Shown piece by piece: positions 17,496 to 25,155 of a DNA stretch of 64,000 bases (positions are counted from its first letter, which is position 1; the number at the start of each line of letters is the position of its first letter). The DNA comes from Williamsia muralis NBRC 105860 (GTDB taxonomy: Bacteria; Actinomycetota; Actinomycetes; Mycobacteriales; Mycobacteriaceae): positions 1 through 64,000 of the forward strand of contig NZ_BDAP01000010.1 in assembly GCF_001598915.1 (NCBI RefSeq). The letters run 5' to 3'. Below the pieces are notes generated by a model. It was not told the origin of the DNA. It did not search any database and saw only the letters and a program-made list of their open reading frames with translations. Both the position numbers and the translations under genes were made by a program.

Positions 17496-18148
17496 TGTCT
17501 GAACACCGCGCTCAACCCGAACTGTTGATGCCCCAAGCGCTGCTGTCGCGCACTGCTGCGGTTCTGTCTGAGAAGTACGAGGGTGTGTTCTCCCCGCAAA
17601 CGGTGGAGCGCTACGTGTTCGAGTCCTACACTGCGCTGCGGCGCACTTCCACGATCCACAACCACCTGCCGACCTTGGCCGGCCGGTTTGCCGCCGACCG
17701 GCTCACCGCGCTGGCCCAATCCCAGGGTGAGGCGCCCAAAGATGTGCCTGAGGTGTTGTTCATCTGCGTGCACAACGCCGGCCGATCACAAATGGCCGCA
17801 GCACTTCTCAACCATTACGGCCAGGGCCGGGTGCATGTGCGCTCAGCCGGGTCGGCACCGGTCAATGCCATCAACCCGATGGTCATCGAAGCGATGGCCG
17901 AGAGCGGTTTGGATTTGGGAGCTGAGTACCCCAAACCGCTGACCGACGATGTTGTGGCCGCCGCCGATGTGGTCGTGTCGATGGGCTGCGGCGATGCCTG
18001 CGCGATCTACCCAGGCAAACGCTACCTCGACTGGACCCTGGACGACCCGCAAGGCCAATCCCTCGATGTGGTGCGCGCTATTCGTGACGACCTCGACACC
18101 CGAGTCCAGGAGTTGTTGCGCGAGTTGACCACTCCCGTGCCCGCCTAA
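17495..18148 (+). CDS. arsC: Arsenate reductase with N-terminal three-helix domain
   Basis: A 217-aa protein: residues 1-75 form a helical domain (LLMPQALLSRTAAVLS, then TIHNHLPTLAGRFAADRL), as in actinobacterial two-domain ArsC proteins, and residues 83-217 are a low-molecular-weight phosphatase-like ArsC domain. The catalytic P-loop is CVHNAGRS with Cys at about 91; VSMGCGDAC provides the second and third redox cysteines of the thioredoxin-coupled type. It reduces arsenate to arsenite for export by ACR3. The trxB gene nearby would supply the electrons. It starts one base inside the acr3 stop. Confidence 0.9.
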   Translation: MSEHRAQPELLMPQALLSRTAAVLSEKYEGVFSPQTVERYVFESYTALRRTSTIHNHLPTLAGRFAADRLTALAQSQGEAPKDVPEVLFICVHNAGRSQMAAALLNHYGQGRVHVRSAGSAPVNAINPMVIEAMAESGLDLGAEYPKPLTDDVVAAADVVVSMGCGDACAIYPGKRYLDWTLDDPQGQSLDVVRAIRDDLDTRVQELLRELTTPVPA

Positions 18149-18196
18149 CCTCCCCCACTACCGTCTTCTCGCTTTGATGAAAGGATCTCGACTCCC

Positions 18197-18611
18197 ATGA
18201 CCACCACTCCCAGCGTGTTGTTCGTCTGTGTCCACAACGCCGGCCGCTCGCAGATGGCCGCCGGTTTCCTGTCCCACCTGGCTGGCGATGCGATCGAGGT
18301 CCGCTCCGCGGGCAGCGCCCCCGCCGACACCATCAACCCGGCCGCTGTCGAGGCGATGGCCGAGGTGGGTATCCATCACCGCCCAAACACCGAAGATCCT
18401 CACCACCGACGCGGTGCAGGCCTCTGATGTAGTGATCACCATGGGATGCGGGGACAGCTGCCCAATCTTCCCCGGCAAAAGCTACCGGGACTGGGTCCTC
18501 GACGACCCCGCCGGTCAAGGCGTGGAAGCGGTCCGGCCGATTCGCGACGAAATCAAAGTCCGCGTGCAAGCGCTCGTCGACGAACTCACCTCCGCGTCCG
18601 CCGCCCACTGA
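18197..18611 (+). pseudogene. arsC: Frameshifted second arsenate reductase
   Basis: ATG 18197 begins an ArsC domain with the intact catalytic loop CVHNAGRS, but after MAEVGI near 18375 the frame shifts. The sequence reads ATC-CATC where ATC-GACATC is expected, consistent with a 2-base loss. The rest, [14 protein letters not shown] to MGCGDSCPIFPGKSYRDW and the C-terminus at 18611, continues in another frame. The reading frames are otherwise well preserved, so the damage is recent, or it is a sequencing error. It is a single-domain relative of the preceding arsC. Confidence 0.82.
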
Positions 18612-18638
18612 TCTGCTGATTGTTAGACCAGGAGAGCT

Positions 18639-19622
18639 ATGACCGACACCGTGCACGAACTGATCATCGTGGGTTCTGGGCCCGCCGGCTACACCGCCGG
18701 TATCTACGCCGGCCGCGCCGAACTGGCACCGCTGCTGTTCGAGGGCAGCCAGTTCGGCGGCGCTTTGATGACCACCACCGAGGTAGAGAACTTCCCCGGG
18801 TTCCGCAGTGGCATCACGGGCCCGGAGTTGATGGATGAGATGCGCGAGCAGGCAACACGGTTCGGCACCGACATCCGCACCGAAGACGTCGACCAGCTCG
18901 AGCTCGCTGGGCCGATCAAAACAGTGCACGTCGGCGGGATGGCCTACCACGCTCATGCGGTGATCCTGGCGATGGGCGCCGCAGCGCGCTACCTGAACAT
19001 TCCTGGGGAACAGGAACTCCTCGGCCGTGGGGTGAGCGCGTGTGCGACCTGTGATGGGTTCTTCTTCCGGGACCAGGACATCGTGGTCGTCGGCGGCGGT
19101 GATTCGGCGATGGAAGAGGCCACTTTCTTGACCCGGTTCGCCCGCAGCGTCACTCTGGTCCACCGCCGTACCGAGTTCCGGGCGTCGCGGATCATGCTCG
19201 AACGCGCCAGAGCCAACGACAAGATCCGGTTTGTCACCAACGCCGCACCCATCGAGGTCCTCGGCGAGGGCAGTGTCACCGGACTCGTTGTCCGCGACAC
19301 CATCACCGGTGAACACACCACCCTCGCGGCGACCGGGATGTTCGTGGCCATCGGTCACGACCCGCGCAGCGCACTGGTCACCGGCCAAGTCGACCTCGAT
19401 GACGCCGGCTACGTGAAAGTGCAGCCCCCCACCACCGCCACCTCGATCGATGGGGTGTTCGCCGCCGGCGATCTGGTCGATCACACCTACCGGCAAGCAA
19501 TCACCGCCGCCGGGACCGGCTGCGCGGCAGCCATCGACGCCGAACGCTGGCTCGCCGACCGCGGCGACATCACCACCAACACCCTCGCTGCTGCCAACCA
19601 GCCCGTCGCCACCACCGCCTGA
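18639..19622 (+). CDS. trxB: Thioredoxin-disulfide reductase
   Basis: A 327-aa FAD/NADPH flavoprotein. The FAD-binding start is [19 protein letters not shown], the redox disulfide is CATC (Cys about 135 and 138), the NADPH site is [12 protein letters not shown], and the second FAD motif is [10 protein letters not shown]. Length is typical. Inside the ars operon it most likely recycles the thioredoxin used by the CxxC-type ArsC. A ribosome binding site (AGGAG) precedes ATG 18639. Confidence 0.93.
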   Translation: MTDTVHELIIVGSGPAGYTAGIYAGRAELAPLLFEGSQFGGALMTTTEVENFPGFRSGITGPELMDEMREQATRFGTDIRTEDVDQLELAGPIKTVHVGGMAYHAHAVILAMGAAARYLNIPGEQELLGRGVSACATCDGFFFRDQDIVVVGGGDSAMEEATFLTRFARSVTLVHRRTEFRASRIMLERARANDKIRFVTNAAPIEVLGEGSVTGLVVRDTITGEHTTLAATGMFVAIGHDPRSALVTGQVDLDDAGYVKVQPPTTATSIDGVFAAGDLVDHTYRQAITAAGTGCAAAIDAERWLADRGDITTNTLAAANQPVATTA

Positions 19623-19648
19623 TCAACCTGTTAGAAAGCGTGCACTAC

Positions 19649-20062
19649 ATGACAATTGAAATCTTCGAACCGGCACTGTGCTGTGCCACCGGTGTCTGCG
19701 GCGACGACGTCGATCAAGCCCTGATCACCTTCACCGCCGACCTGGACTGGCTCCGCACCCAGGGCGCCGACATCGCCCGATTCAATCTGGCCAGCGAACC
19801 CATGGCCTTCGCCGAACGCGAACCGGTCACCGCATTTTTGCACCTCTCCGGATCCCAAGGCCTGCCGCTGGTGCTGGTGGACGGTGTCACCGCGATGACC
19901 GGCCGCTACCCCACCCGCGATCAGCTGGCCTCCTGGGCCGGGCTCACCGCCCCGGTCGACACTCCCGCGACCGCACCGGCCGCAGGTGCCGGACTGCTCA
20001 CCCTCACCGACACCAGCGGAGGCTGCGCTCCCGGCGCCGCCGCTGCGAGCGGTTGCTGCTGA
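19649..20062 (+). CDS. arsD: Arsenic metallochaperone ArsD
   Basis: A 137-aa cytosolic As(III) chaperone that hands arsenite to the ArsA ATPase. The key cysteines Cys-Cys and Cys in ALCCATGVCG are present at residues 10-17, and a Cys pair ends the protein (SGCC). The thioredoxin-like body includes GLPLVLVDG. ATG 19649 is preferred over GTG 19640 because GAAAG lies at a better distance. It is followed after two bases by arsA. Confidence 0.88.
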   Translation: MTIEIFEPALCCATGVCGDDVDQALITFTADLDWLRTQGADIARFNLASEPMAFAEREPVTAFLHLSGSQGLPLVLVDGVTAMTGRYPTRDQLASWAGLTAPVDTPATAPAAGAGLLTLTDTSGGCAPGAAAASGCC

Positions 20063-20064
20063 CC

Positions 20065-21858
20065 GTGCCTTCCCCCACATTCCTCGACCAGGCACCCCGC
20101 TTTCTGTTCTTCACCGGCAAAGGCGGTGTCGGGAAAACCTCCATCGCGTGCGCTTCGGCCATCACCCTGGCCGCCGCCGGCCAGAATGTGTTGCTCGTGA
20201 GCACCGATCCGGCCTCCAACGTCGGCCAGGTGTTCGGACTCACGATCGGCAACACCATCACCACAATCCCTGCCGTGCCGGGCCTTTCGGCGCTGGAAAT
20301 CGATCCCGAACAAGCTGCCGCCGCCTACCGAGAACGCATCATCGGACCAGTCCGCGGCCTGCTCCCCGAGGCCGACCTCGCCACCATCACCGAACAGCTC
20401 TCCGGTTCGTGCACCACTGAAATCGCCTCGTTCAACGAGTTCACCACCCTGCTCACCGACGACGACAACACCTTGGCCCGGTTCGACCACGTGCTGTTCG
20501 ACACCGCACCCACCGGACACACCATCCGCCTGCTGCAACTACCCGGATCATGGACCGACTTCCTCACCGCCGGCAAAGGTAACCCCTCCTGCCTGGGACC
20601 ACTGTCCGGGCTGGACAAACAACGCGCCATGTACGCAGGTGCGGTCGCCGCGTTGGCGGACCCGGCCCGCACCCGCCTCGTCCTCGTTGCCCGCGCCCAG
20701 CACTCCACTCTGGCCGAGATCGCCCGCACCCACACCGAACTCGCCGCCATCGGACTGACCACCCAACACGTCGTCATCAACGGCGTCCTGCCACGCCCGG
20801 ACACCGATGACCCACTCGCACAAGCCATCTACGACCGAGACCAACAAGCCATCGCCGATCTGCCCCGTGAGCTCCGGGCATTGCCGGTCGACCATATCGA
20901 CCTCAAACCCACCAACATCGTCGGCCTCGACGCGCTGGCAAGTCTGCTTGCTCCGACCGCCACTGATCGCCACATCGGTACAGAACCGGAAATCACTGCC
21001 GGCATCGATGACGCCCCGCTAGCAGCGCTGATCGACGACCTCGAACCCCAGGGCCACGGGCTCATTATGTGCATGGGCAAAGGTGGTGTCGGCAAAACCA
21101 CGATCGCCGCAGCGGTCGCAGTCGCTCTGGCCGGCCGCGGCCACCAGGTGCACCTGACGACCACCGACCCCGCCGCCCACCTCACCGACACCCTCACCGA
21201 GGATCTCGACAACCTGACCGTCTCACGCATCGATCCCGCCGAGGCGACCGAGCAGTACCGCCAGCGGGTGCTGGCCACCAAAGGCGCCCACCTCGACGAG
21301 CAGGGCCGCGCCACCTTGGCCGAGGATCTGCGGTCACCGTGCACCGAGGAAGTCGCTGTCTTTCAAGCCTTCTCCCGGGTCATCAACCAATCGCGACGCA
21401 CCTTCGTGGTCGTCGATACCGCACCCACCGGGCACACCCTGCTGCTGCTCGATGCGACCGGCTCCTACCACCGTGAGATCACCCGGCAGATGGGTGAGAA
21501 CGCCTCGTTCACCACCCCGATGATGCGGTTACAGAGTCCCGACAACACCAAAGTACTAGTCGTGACGCTCCCCGAGACCACCCCGCGCCTGGAAGCCGAA
21601 GGCCTGCAGCAGGACCTGCAACGCGCCGGCATCACCCCATGGGCCTGGGTCATCAACAACTCATTGGCCGCCGCACACCCCACCTCACCGCTCCTAGCCC
21701 GCAGGGCAGACGCCGAACTCGACGAAATTACGGCCATCACCGACGCCCACCACCGTGTTGCCGTGATCCCCATGCTGCCCACCGAACCCGTCGGCGTCAG
21801 CGCCCTACAGGCCCTAGCAGCATCGACGGCGCGCACTCCAACACCAATTCGCTACTGA
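20065..21858 (+). CDS. arsA: Arsenite-stimulated ATPase ArsA
   Basis: A 597-aa duplicated ATPase. Both halves carry the deviant Walker A GKGGVGKT (about residues 18-25 and 338-345), the DTAPTGHT signature and switch regions. Metal-site cysteines occur in the first half (SGSCTTE, NPSCLGP) and in the second (SPCTEE). ArsA receives arsenite from ArsD and drives the efflux permease, here ACR3. The GTG at 20065 begins two bases after the arsD stop; the longer open frame upstream is only arsD read in another frame. Confidence 0.93.
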   Translation: MPSPTFLDQAPRFLFFTGKGGVGKTSIACASAITLAAAGQNVLLVSTDPASNVGQVFGLTIGNTITTIPAVPGLSALEIDPEQAAAAYRERIIGPVRGLLPEADLATITEQLSGSCTTEIASFNEFTTLLTDDDNTLARFDHVLFDTAPTGHTIRLLQLPGSWTDFLTAGKGNPSCLGPLSGLDKQRAMYAGAVAALADPARTRLVLVARAQHSTLAEIARTHTELAAIGLTTQHVVINGVLPRPDTDDPLAQAIYDRDQQAIADLPRELRALPVDHIDLKPTNIVGLDALASLLAPTATDRHIGTEPEITAGIDDAPLAALIDDLEPQGHGLIMCMGKGGVGKTTIAAAVAVALAGRGHQVHLTTTDPAAHLTDTLTEDLDNLTVSRIDPAEATEQYRQRVLATKGAHLDEQGRATLAEDLRSPCTEEVAVFQAFSRVINQSRRTFVVVDTAPTGHTLLLLDATGSYHREITRQMGENASFTTPMMRLQSPDNTKVLVVTLPETTPRLEAEGLQQDLQRAGITPWAWVINNSLAAAHPTSPLLARRADAELDEITAITDAHHRVAVIPMLPTEPVGVSALQALAASTARTPTPIRY

Positions 21859-21905
21859 CCACCAGACCCAAGCGCTCCACCGAACGAAAAGGATTGCCTG
21901 CCATC

Positions 21906-22316
21906 ATGAGTTCGACTCCTCGTGTTCTGTTTGTCTGCGTCAAGAACGGCGGCAAGTCGCAAATGGCGGCCGGCCTGATGAGCAAGGTCGCCGGCAACTC
22001 GGTCGACGTCTATTCCGCGGGCACCGCTCCCGGGTCGGCCATCAACGCACTCTCGGCCCAATCGCTCCTCGAAGTCGGTGTAGACATCTCCGCCAACACA
22101 CCCCGCGCCATCGATGATGATCTGCTGGCACACATGGATGTCGTGGTCACCCTCGGCCGCGAAGCCAAACCCCCCGTCGTCGCCGGACCCCGCTACGAAA
22201 ATTGGGACACCGACGAACCCTCCGAACGCGGCATCGACGGAATCGAACGGATGCGCCTGGTCCGCGATGACATCGCTGCACGAGTCGCCGACCTACACAC
22301 CCGCCTCACCACCTGA
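21906..22316 (+). CDS. arsC: Arsenate reductase of the mycothiol-dependent type
   Basis: A 136-aa low-molecular-weight phosphatase-like protein with the active loop CVKNGGKSQMA. The Lys and the second Gly in this loop are typical of the corynebacterial arsenate-mycothiol transferases ArsC1/ArsC2, which join arsenate to mycothiol before mycoredoxin releases arsenite. The additional redox cysteines of the thioredoxin-type ArsC are absent (VVTLGREAKPP in place of MGCGDAC), supporting this assignment. AAAGGA lies about 11 bases before the ATG. The terminator at 22341 ends the operon. Confidence 0.87.
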   Translation: MSSTPRVLFVCVKNGGKSQMAAGLMSKVAGNSVDVYSAGTAPGSAINALSAQSLLEVGVDISANTPRAIDDDLLAHMDVVVTLGREAKPPVVAGPRYENWDTDEPSERGIDGIERMRLVRDDIAARVADLHTRLTT

Positions 22317-22340
22317 CTTCCAGACCCAGGCTGAGCACGA

Positions 22341-22370
22341 GTGGCGGGCAACCACACCGGTGCCCGCCAC
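22341..22370. terminator. Bidirectional terminator between arsC and arsI
   Basis: GTGGCGGGCA and TGCCCGCCAC pair perfectly around a 10-base loop between two convergent genes. Confidence 0.78.
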
Positions 22371-22399
22371 AGGTTGGTTGAACGCCAGCTGACAGTGCT

Positions 22400-22885
22400 C
22401 TAGTTGGAGGCGGCGCTGACCTGCGCAGTCTGGGAGGTACCGCAGCACGTAGACGGCGACTCGTCGCCGTCTACCTGAGTATTGTTGTCGGCCAGCAACT
22501 GTGGGCTGGTGCCGAAGGTCTCCGAGTCGGCTAGGACGGTGTAGACCTCCCACTTCTCTCCTGCCGGGCCGGTCACCCACACCTTGTCTTGGGTGGCGAA
22601 GCAACAGGTCGCGTTGATCTCTTCCTCGGTGAACAAACCCTCGCCACTCAGGCGCGCGATTTCGGCGTGCACCTTGTCGCTCGACTCCACCTCCACACCG
22701 AGATGGTTGATCGTTTCACCCTTACCGGGGTTCTCCAACAGCACCAGCTTCAGCGGCGGCTCGGTCACCGCGAAGTTCGCATAGCCCGGCTTACGTTTGG
22801 CCGGAGCAACATTGAACAGCTTCGAGTAAAACTCGACCGCTTGCTCCAGATCGTCGACGTTGAGTGCCAACTGCATACGGGACAT
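22400..22885 (-). CDS. arsI: ArsI/CadI glyoxalase-fold protein
   Basis: A 161-aa vicinal-oxygen-chelate protein starting at ATG 22885 behind GGAGG. The motif ATCCFATQDKVWVTGP holds the vicinal Cys pair that binds trivalent organoarsenical in ArsI C-As lyases, and HLGVEVES carries a metal-ligand histidine. A second Cys pair (STCCGTS) lies near the C-terminus. The same family is called CadI (cadmium-induced) in mycobacteria, so the substrate is not certain from sequence. It is transcribed divergently from the second arsR, whose operator lies between them. Confidence 0.88.
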   Translation of the reverse strand: MSRMQLALNVDDLEQAVEFYSKLFNVAPAKRKPGYANFAVTEPPLKLVLLENPGKGETINHLGVEVESSDKVHAEIARLSGEGLFTEEEINATCCFATQDKVWVTGPAGEKWEVYTVLADSETFGTSPQLLADNNTQVDGDESPSTCCGTSQTAQVSAASN

Positions 22886-22946
22886 AACTTCCTCCACCTG
22901 TGAGACATACATCAAACTACCGTCGGGACCAAGAGTGCCGACCTCT

Positions 22947-22976
22947 TCGACATATGTCAATAGCGTGGGTAGGATT
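22947..22976. promoter_or_regulatory. ArsR operator and divergent promoter region
   Basis: GACATATGTC (22949-22958) is a perfect palindrome within TTCGACATATGTCAATA. TAGGAT (22970-22975) is a -10 box six bases before the arsR ATG, implying a leaderless transcript. ArsR bound here could repress both arsI and arsR. Confidence 0.68.
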
Positions 22977-22981
22977 GAGTT

Positions 22982-23341
22982 ATGCCCAAGACACTGCCGG
23001 TGATCGACATGACCGCGCCCATCTGCTGTGCCCCAGTCTCGGCATCACCGATGGATGATGCCGCAGCCCTGGAAGTGGCGTTACGGCTCAAAGCCCTTGC
23101 CGATCCAGTGCGGATCAAACTGATGTCGATCCTGCTCACCGACGCCGCAGGAGAAGTGTGCACCTGCGACCTAGCGGTCGCCGTCGGCCTGTCCGAACCG
23201 ACGGTCAGCCACCACCTCGGCCAACTCAAAAAAGCCGGCATGGTCCACCCCGAACGCCGAGGCATGAACGTCTACTACAGCGCCCACACCGACGCTCTGC
23301 AAGCACTTCGCCAGGTCCTCGACCCCTCATGCTGCCACTAG
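22982..23341 (+). CDS. arsR: ArsR-family arsenic-responsive repressor (second copy)
   Basis: A 119-aa winged-helix repressor with the As(III) site VCTCDL and additional Cys pairs at both ends (ICCAP and SCCH). The recognition helix is LSEPTVSHHLGQLKKAGM. It is divergent to arsI and probably controls both. It differs clearly from the first ArsR, so the two are not a recent duplication. Confidence 0.9.
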   Translation: MPKTLPVIDMTAPICCAPVSASPMDDAAALEVALRLKALADPVRIKLMSILLTDAAGEVCTCDLAVAVGLSEPTVSHHLGQLKKAGMVHPERRGMNVYYSAHTDALQALRQVLDPSCCH

Positions 23342-23451
23342 CGCAGATGCCAACCAAACTGTTCGTACCAACAGAATTCGAACGCTTCATCGCTTGACAG
23401 ACACAGAGGCACCCAGGCTTTTCACACCTCATCGGCCCGCGCCTCCTGAGA

Positions 23452-23472
23452 TAGTATCGAACCTATGTTCGA
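23452..23472 (+). promoter_or_regulatory. Perfect LexA (SOS) box overlapping promoter and start codon
   Basis: TCGAACCTATGTTCGA (23457-23472) matches the actinobacterial LexA consensus at every fixed position. The -10 box TAGTAT (23452-23457) ends 7 bases before ATG 23465, which lies inside the LexA box. Bound LexA would therefore block initiation directly. Confidence 0.8.
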
Positions 23473-23791
23473 CATGCGGGGGATGGCCCCCACCGTGCGA
23501 GTCTTCACTCCGCCGCGGCCCGTCATAGTCGACATGATTGCGGCGTTGGGCTGGGCTTTCCCGATGGTGGGCGCCCGACCGGTCACCCTGACTGAGCGCG
23601 CGTACGGGCTCAGAATCGAGCACTACCAGGCGGGCGAACAGCTCGCGTGGGCGTTGTCCTCTCGCGGGGTGTGGATGGGTGTGGTGCGAGTCAGCATCGC
23701 GAGCACCAATGCCGCCGTCACGGTGGCGTCATGTCTGTGGGTGCCGGCCGAGGCGATCAGGCCTCCTCGAATGGGTACTACTCAGCCATGA
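23465..23791 (+). CDS. SOS-controlled hypothetical protein
   Basis: A 108-aa protein of unknown family. It starts at ATG 23465 inside a perfect LexA box and is probably read from a leaderless mRNA. The sequence is mixed alpha/beta with no signal peptide or metal motif (for example RVFTPPRPVIVDMIAALGWA, then AGEQLAWALSSRGVWMGVV). It overlaps the next frame by ATGA. DNA damage control is firmly suggested by the operator; the function is not. It might be a plasmid SOS effector. Confidence 0.6.
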   Translation: MFDMRGMAPTVRVFTPPRPVIVDMIAALGWAFPMVGARPVTLTERAYGLRIEHYQAGEQLAWALSSRGVWMGVVRVSIASTNAAVTVASCLWVPAEAIRPPRMGTTQP

Positions 23792-23961
23792 GAGTTGTTG
23801 TGCGGCTTAACCGAGACTCTCGGATGTGGTCGTGGAAGTCGGTGCCTGCAGCCGCCCACGACAGCCCTGTCGAGCACTCCCCTACCGACTACTCGACCGC
23901 GCAGGCGGCGATCGTTGCCGCCCAAGAGCGGTTCGGTCCTGGGTTAACGGTGATCGTGTAA
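23788..23961 (+). CDS. Small SOS-operon protein
   Basis: A 57-aa frame that begins at the ATG overlapping the previous stop (ATGA) and ends at TAA 23961. It starts MRVVVRLNRDSRMWSW and contains a helix-rich end (STAQAAIVAAQERFGPG). The tight coupling and the codon pattern support a real gene. Family unknown. Confidence 0.52.
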   Translation: MRVVVRLNRDSRMWSWKSVPAAAHDSPVEHSPTDYSTAQAAIVAAQERFGPGLTVIV

Positions 23962-23976
23962 CCGAATGTCCCAGCG

Positions 23977-24105
23977 CTACTGCGCTGAGGATACCGGCGG
24001 ATCAGGCCGTTTCAGAATGATCAGGTCATCGCTGTTGGTGTAGCGGTCGTCGGGCAGCAGGACGAGCCCAGGTTGTCCCTCGCCTGGTTCAGGTGGGTAC
24101 GCCAT
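23977..24105 (-). CDS. Very short hypothetical protein
   Basis: A 42-aa frame on the minus strand, ATG 24105 to TAG 23977, beginning MAYPPEPGEGQPGLVLLP and continuing DDRYTNSDDLIILKRPDPP. Its composition is protein-like and it lies 43 bases after the stop of the DUF2637 gene in the same direction, so it could be its last cistron. The ribosome binding site is weak. Confidence 0.42.
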   Translation of the reverse strand: MAYPPEPGEGQPGLVLLPDDRYTNSDDLIILKRPDPPVSSAQ

Positions 24106-24148
24106 CAAACGATGTTCTCATCCCCCGCCGACAGCCCGTCCTCGGCTG

Positions 24149-24925
24149 CTACGCCATGACTGGTTGCCGTGCCGGTTCTTGATCAACCCCGTCGATGTCC
24201 TCGCGGTGTTCTCCCCAAGCATCCAGGATGCGGCTGACGGTGCCGTGGTGAACGTTCACCTTTTTGGCGAGCGCCCGCCGAGTCTGGTGGGGCTGAGAGT
24301 GGTTGAGCCACAGGATGTGCGCAATGGTGGACGGTTCCGTTGTCGCATTGGTGACTTCCCGGAGACGGCGGGCCGGTTCGACGAAGTCACCAACGGTTCG
24401 AGCGTCCACGGGATCGGGGTGGCCGGCTGGTGCGATCTCCTGCAGGGTTGCGAGGTGGTCTTCGACCTCTTGGACGCTTGGCGCAGCATGTTCAGGTCGA
24501 AGCCGAAGGAGCAGAACGAGACCATGGGTCGACAGGAGTAAGAACGCTGGCGGAATCGTGCCGCCAATGACGGCGACCATCGGATCCAGGCGGGCGGTCT
24601 CGGAGATATACGCGTGAAGGGCGTTGCCGGCGATGCTGATGGCGGCCGCGGTAGTCAGGAGGAACCAGAAGAACTGTCGGGAACGCCTGGATTCGTCGCC
24701 GGCAGCTGCGACCAAAGAGATGGTCGCTTGCAAAATGGTGCCGTCGACGATGACAGGTGCGATCCAAGACAGCTCTCGCTGTGGCCAGATCTCGGTTGCA
24801 ATGTCCCACAACGCTGAAAAGCTCAAGATGAAGCTGCCCAGTGCAAGCAATGTCGTTACGGCGATCGCGGTGACAACCGCCATTTGCTGCACAGTTGAGC
24901 GCTTAGTATCGGTATTCACGGTCAC
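24149..24925 (-). CDS. DUF2637 membrane protein with C-terminal HTH
   Basis: A 258-aa protein with four hydrophobic helices (about residues 14-36, 50-72, 85-107 and 118-140) showing the DUF2637 signature SWIAPVIVDGTILQATISL. The cytosolic tail contains a helix-turn-helix (RRALAKKVNVHHGTVSRILD). Such proteins (SpdB-like) are typical of actinobacterial conjugative plasmids and integrative elements, where they are linked with plasmid spread or transfer control. GTG 24925 is used; GTG 24919 has the better distance to AAGGA. Confidence 0.78.
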   Translation of the reverse strand: MTVNTDTKRSTVQQMAVVTAIAVTTLLALGSFILSFSALWDIATEIWPQRELSWIAPVIVDGTILQATISLVAAAGDESRRSRQFFWFLLTTAAAISIAGNALHAYISETARLDPMVAVIGGTIPPAFLLLSTHGLVLLLRLRPEHAAPSVQEVEDHLATLQEIAPAGHPDPVDARTVGDFVEPARRLREVTNATTEPSTIAHILWLNHSQPHQTRRALAKKVNVHHGTVSRILDAWGEHREDIDGVDQEPARQPVMA

Positions 24926-24939
24926 AGGTCCTTAACGTA

Positions 24940-25155
24940 ATTTCGTCCGGTAGTTTGCTGGGCGCCCAGGCTGGGCGGGTATGGCTTGTCACAGGTTGCC
25001 TACCGCGTGAGGTGAGGCTCGATTGGAGTGGCCGCCCGCCCAGCCCGGACTTTCCGGGCCGCACTATTGAGACCTGCGAAATCGTCGCTGTTTAAGGATC
25101 TGCGGGTGGATCGTCTCGGGCTGACCTGTACGAACCGTGTGCTGGAGGCGAGTGA
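24940..25155 (+). ncRNA. Candidate IS110 bridge RNA region
   Basis: About 215 bases of non-coding DNA directly before the intact IS110 transposase. It can fold into stable stems, including CGCCCAG-G-CTGGGCG and GCCCGGA-CTT-TCCGGGC. In IS110-group elements the segment between left end and transposase encodes a structured bridge RNA that pairs with target and donor DNA. The assignment rests on position and stems only; the two guide loops were not resolved. Confidence 0.42.
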
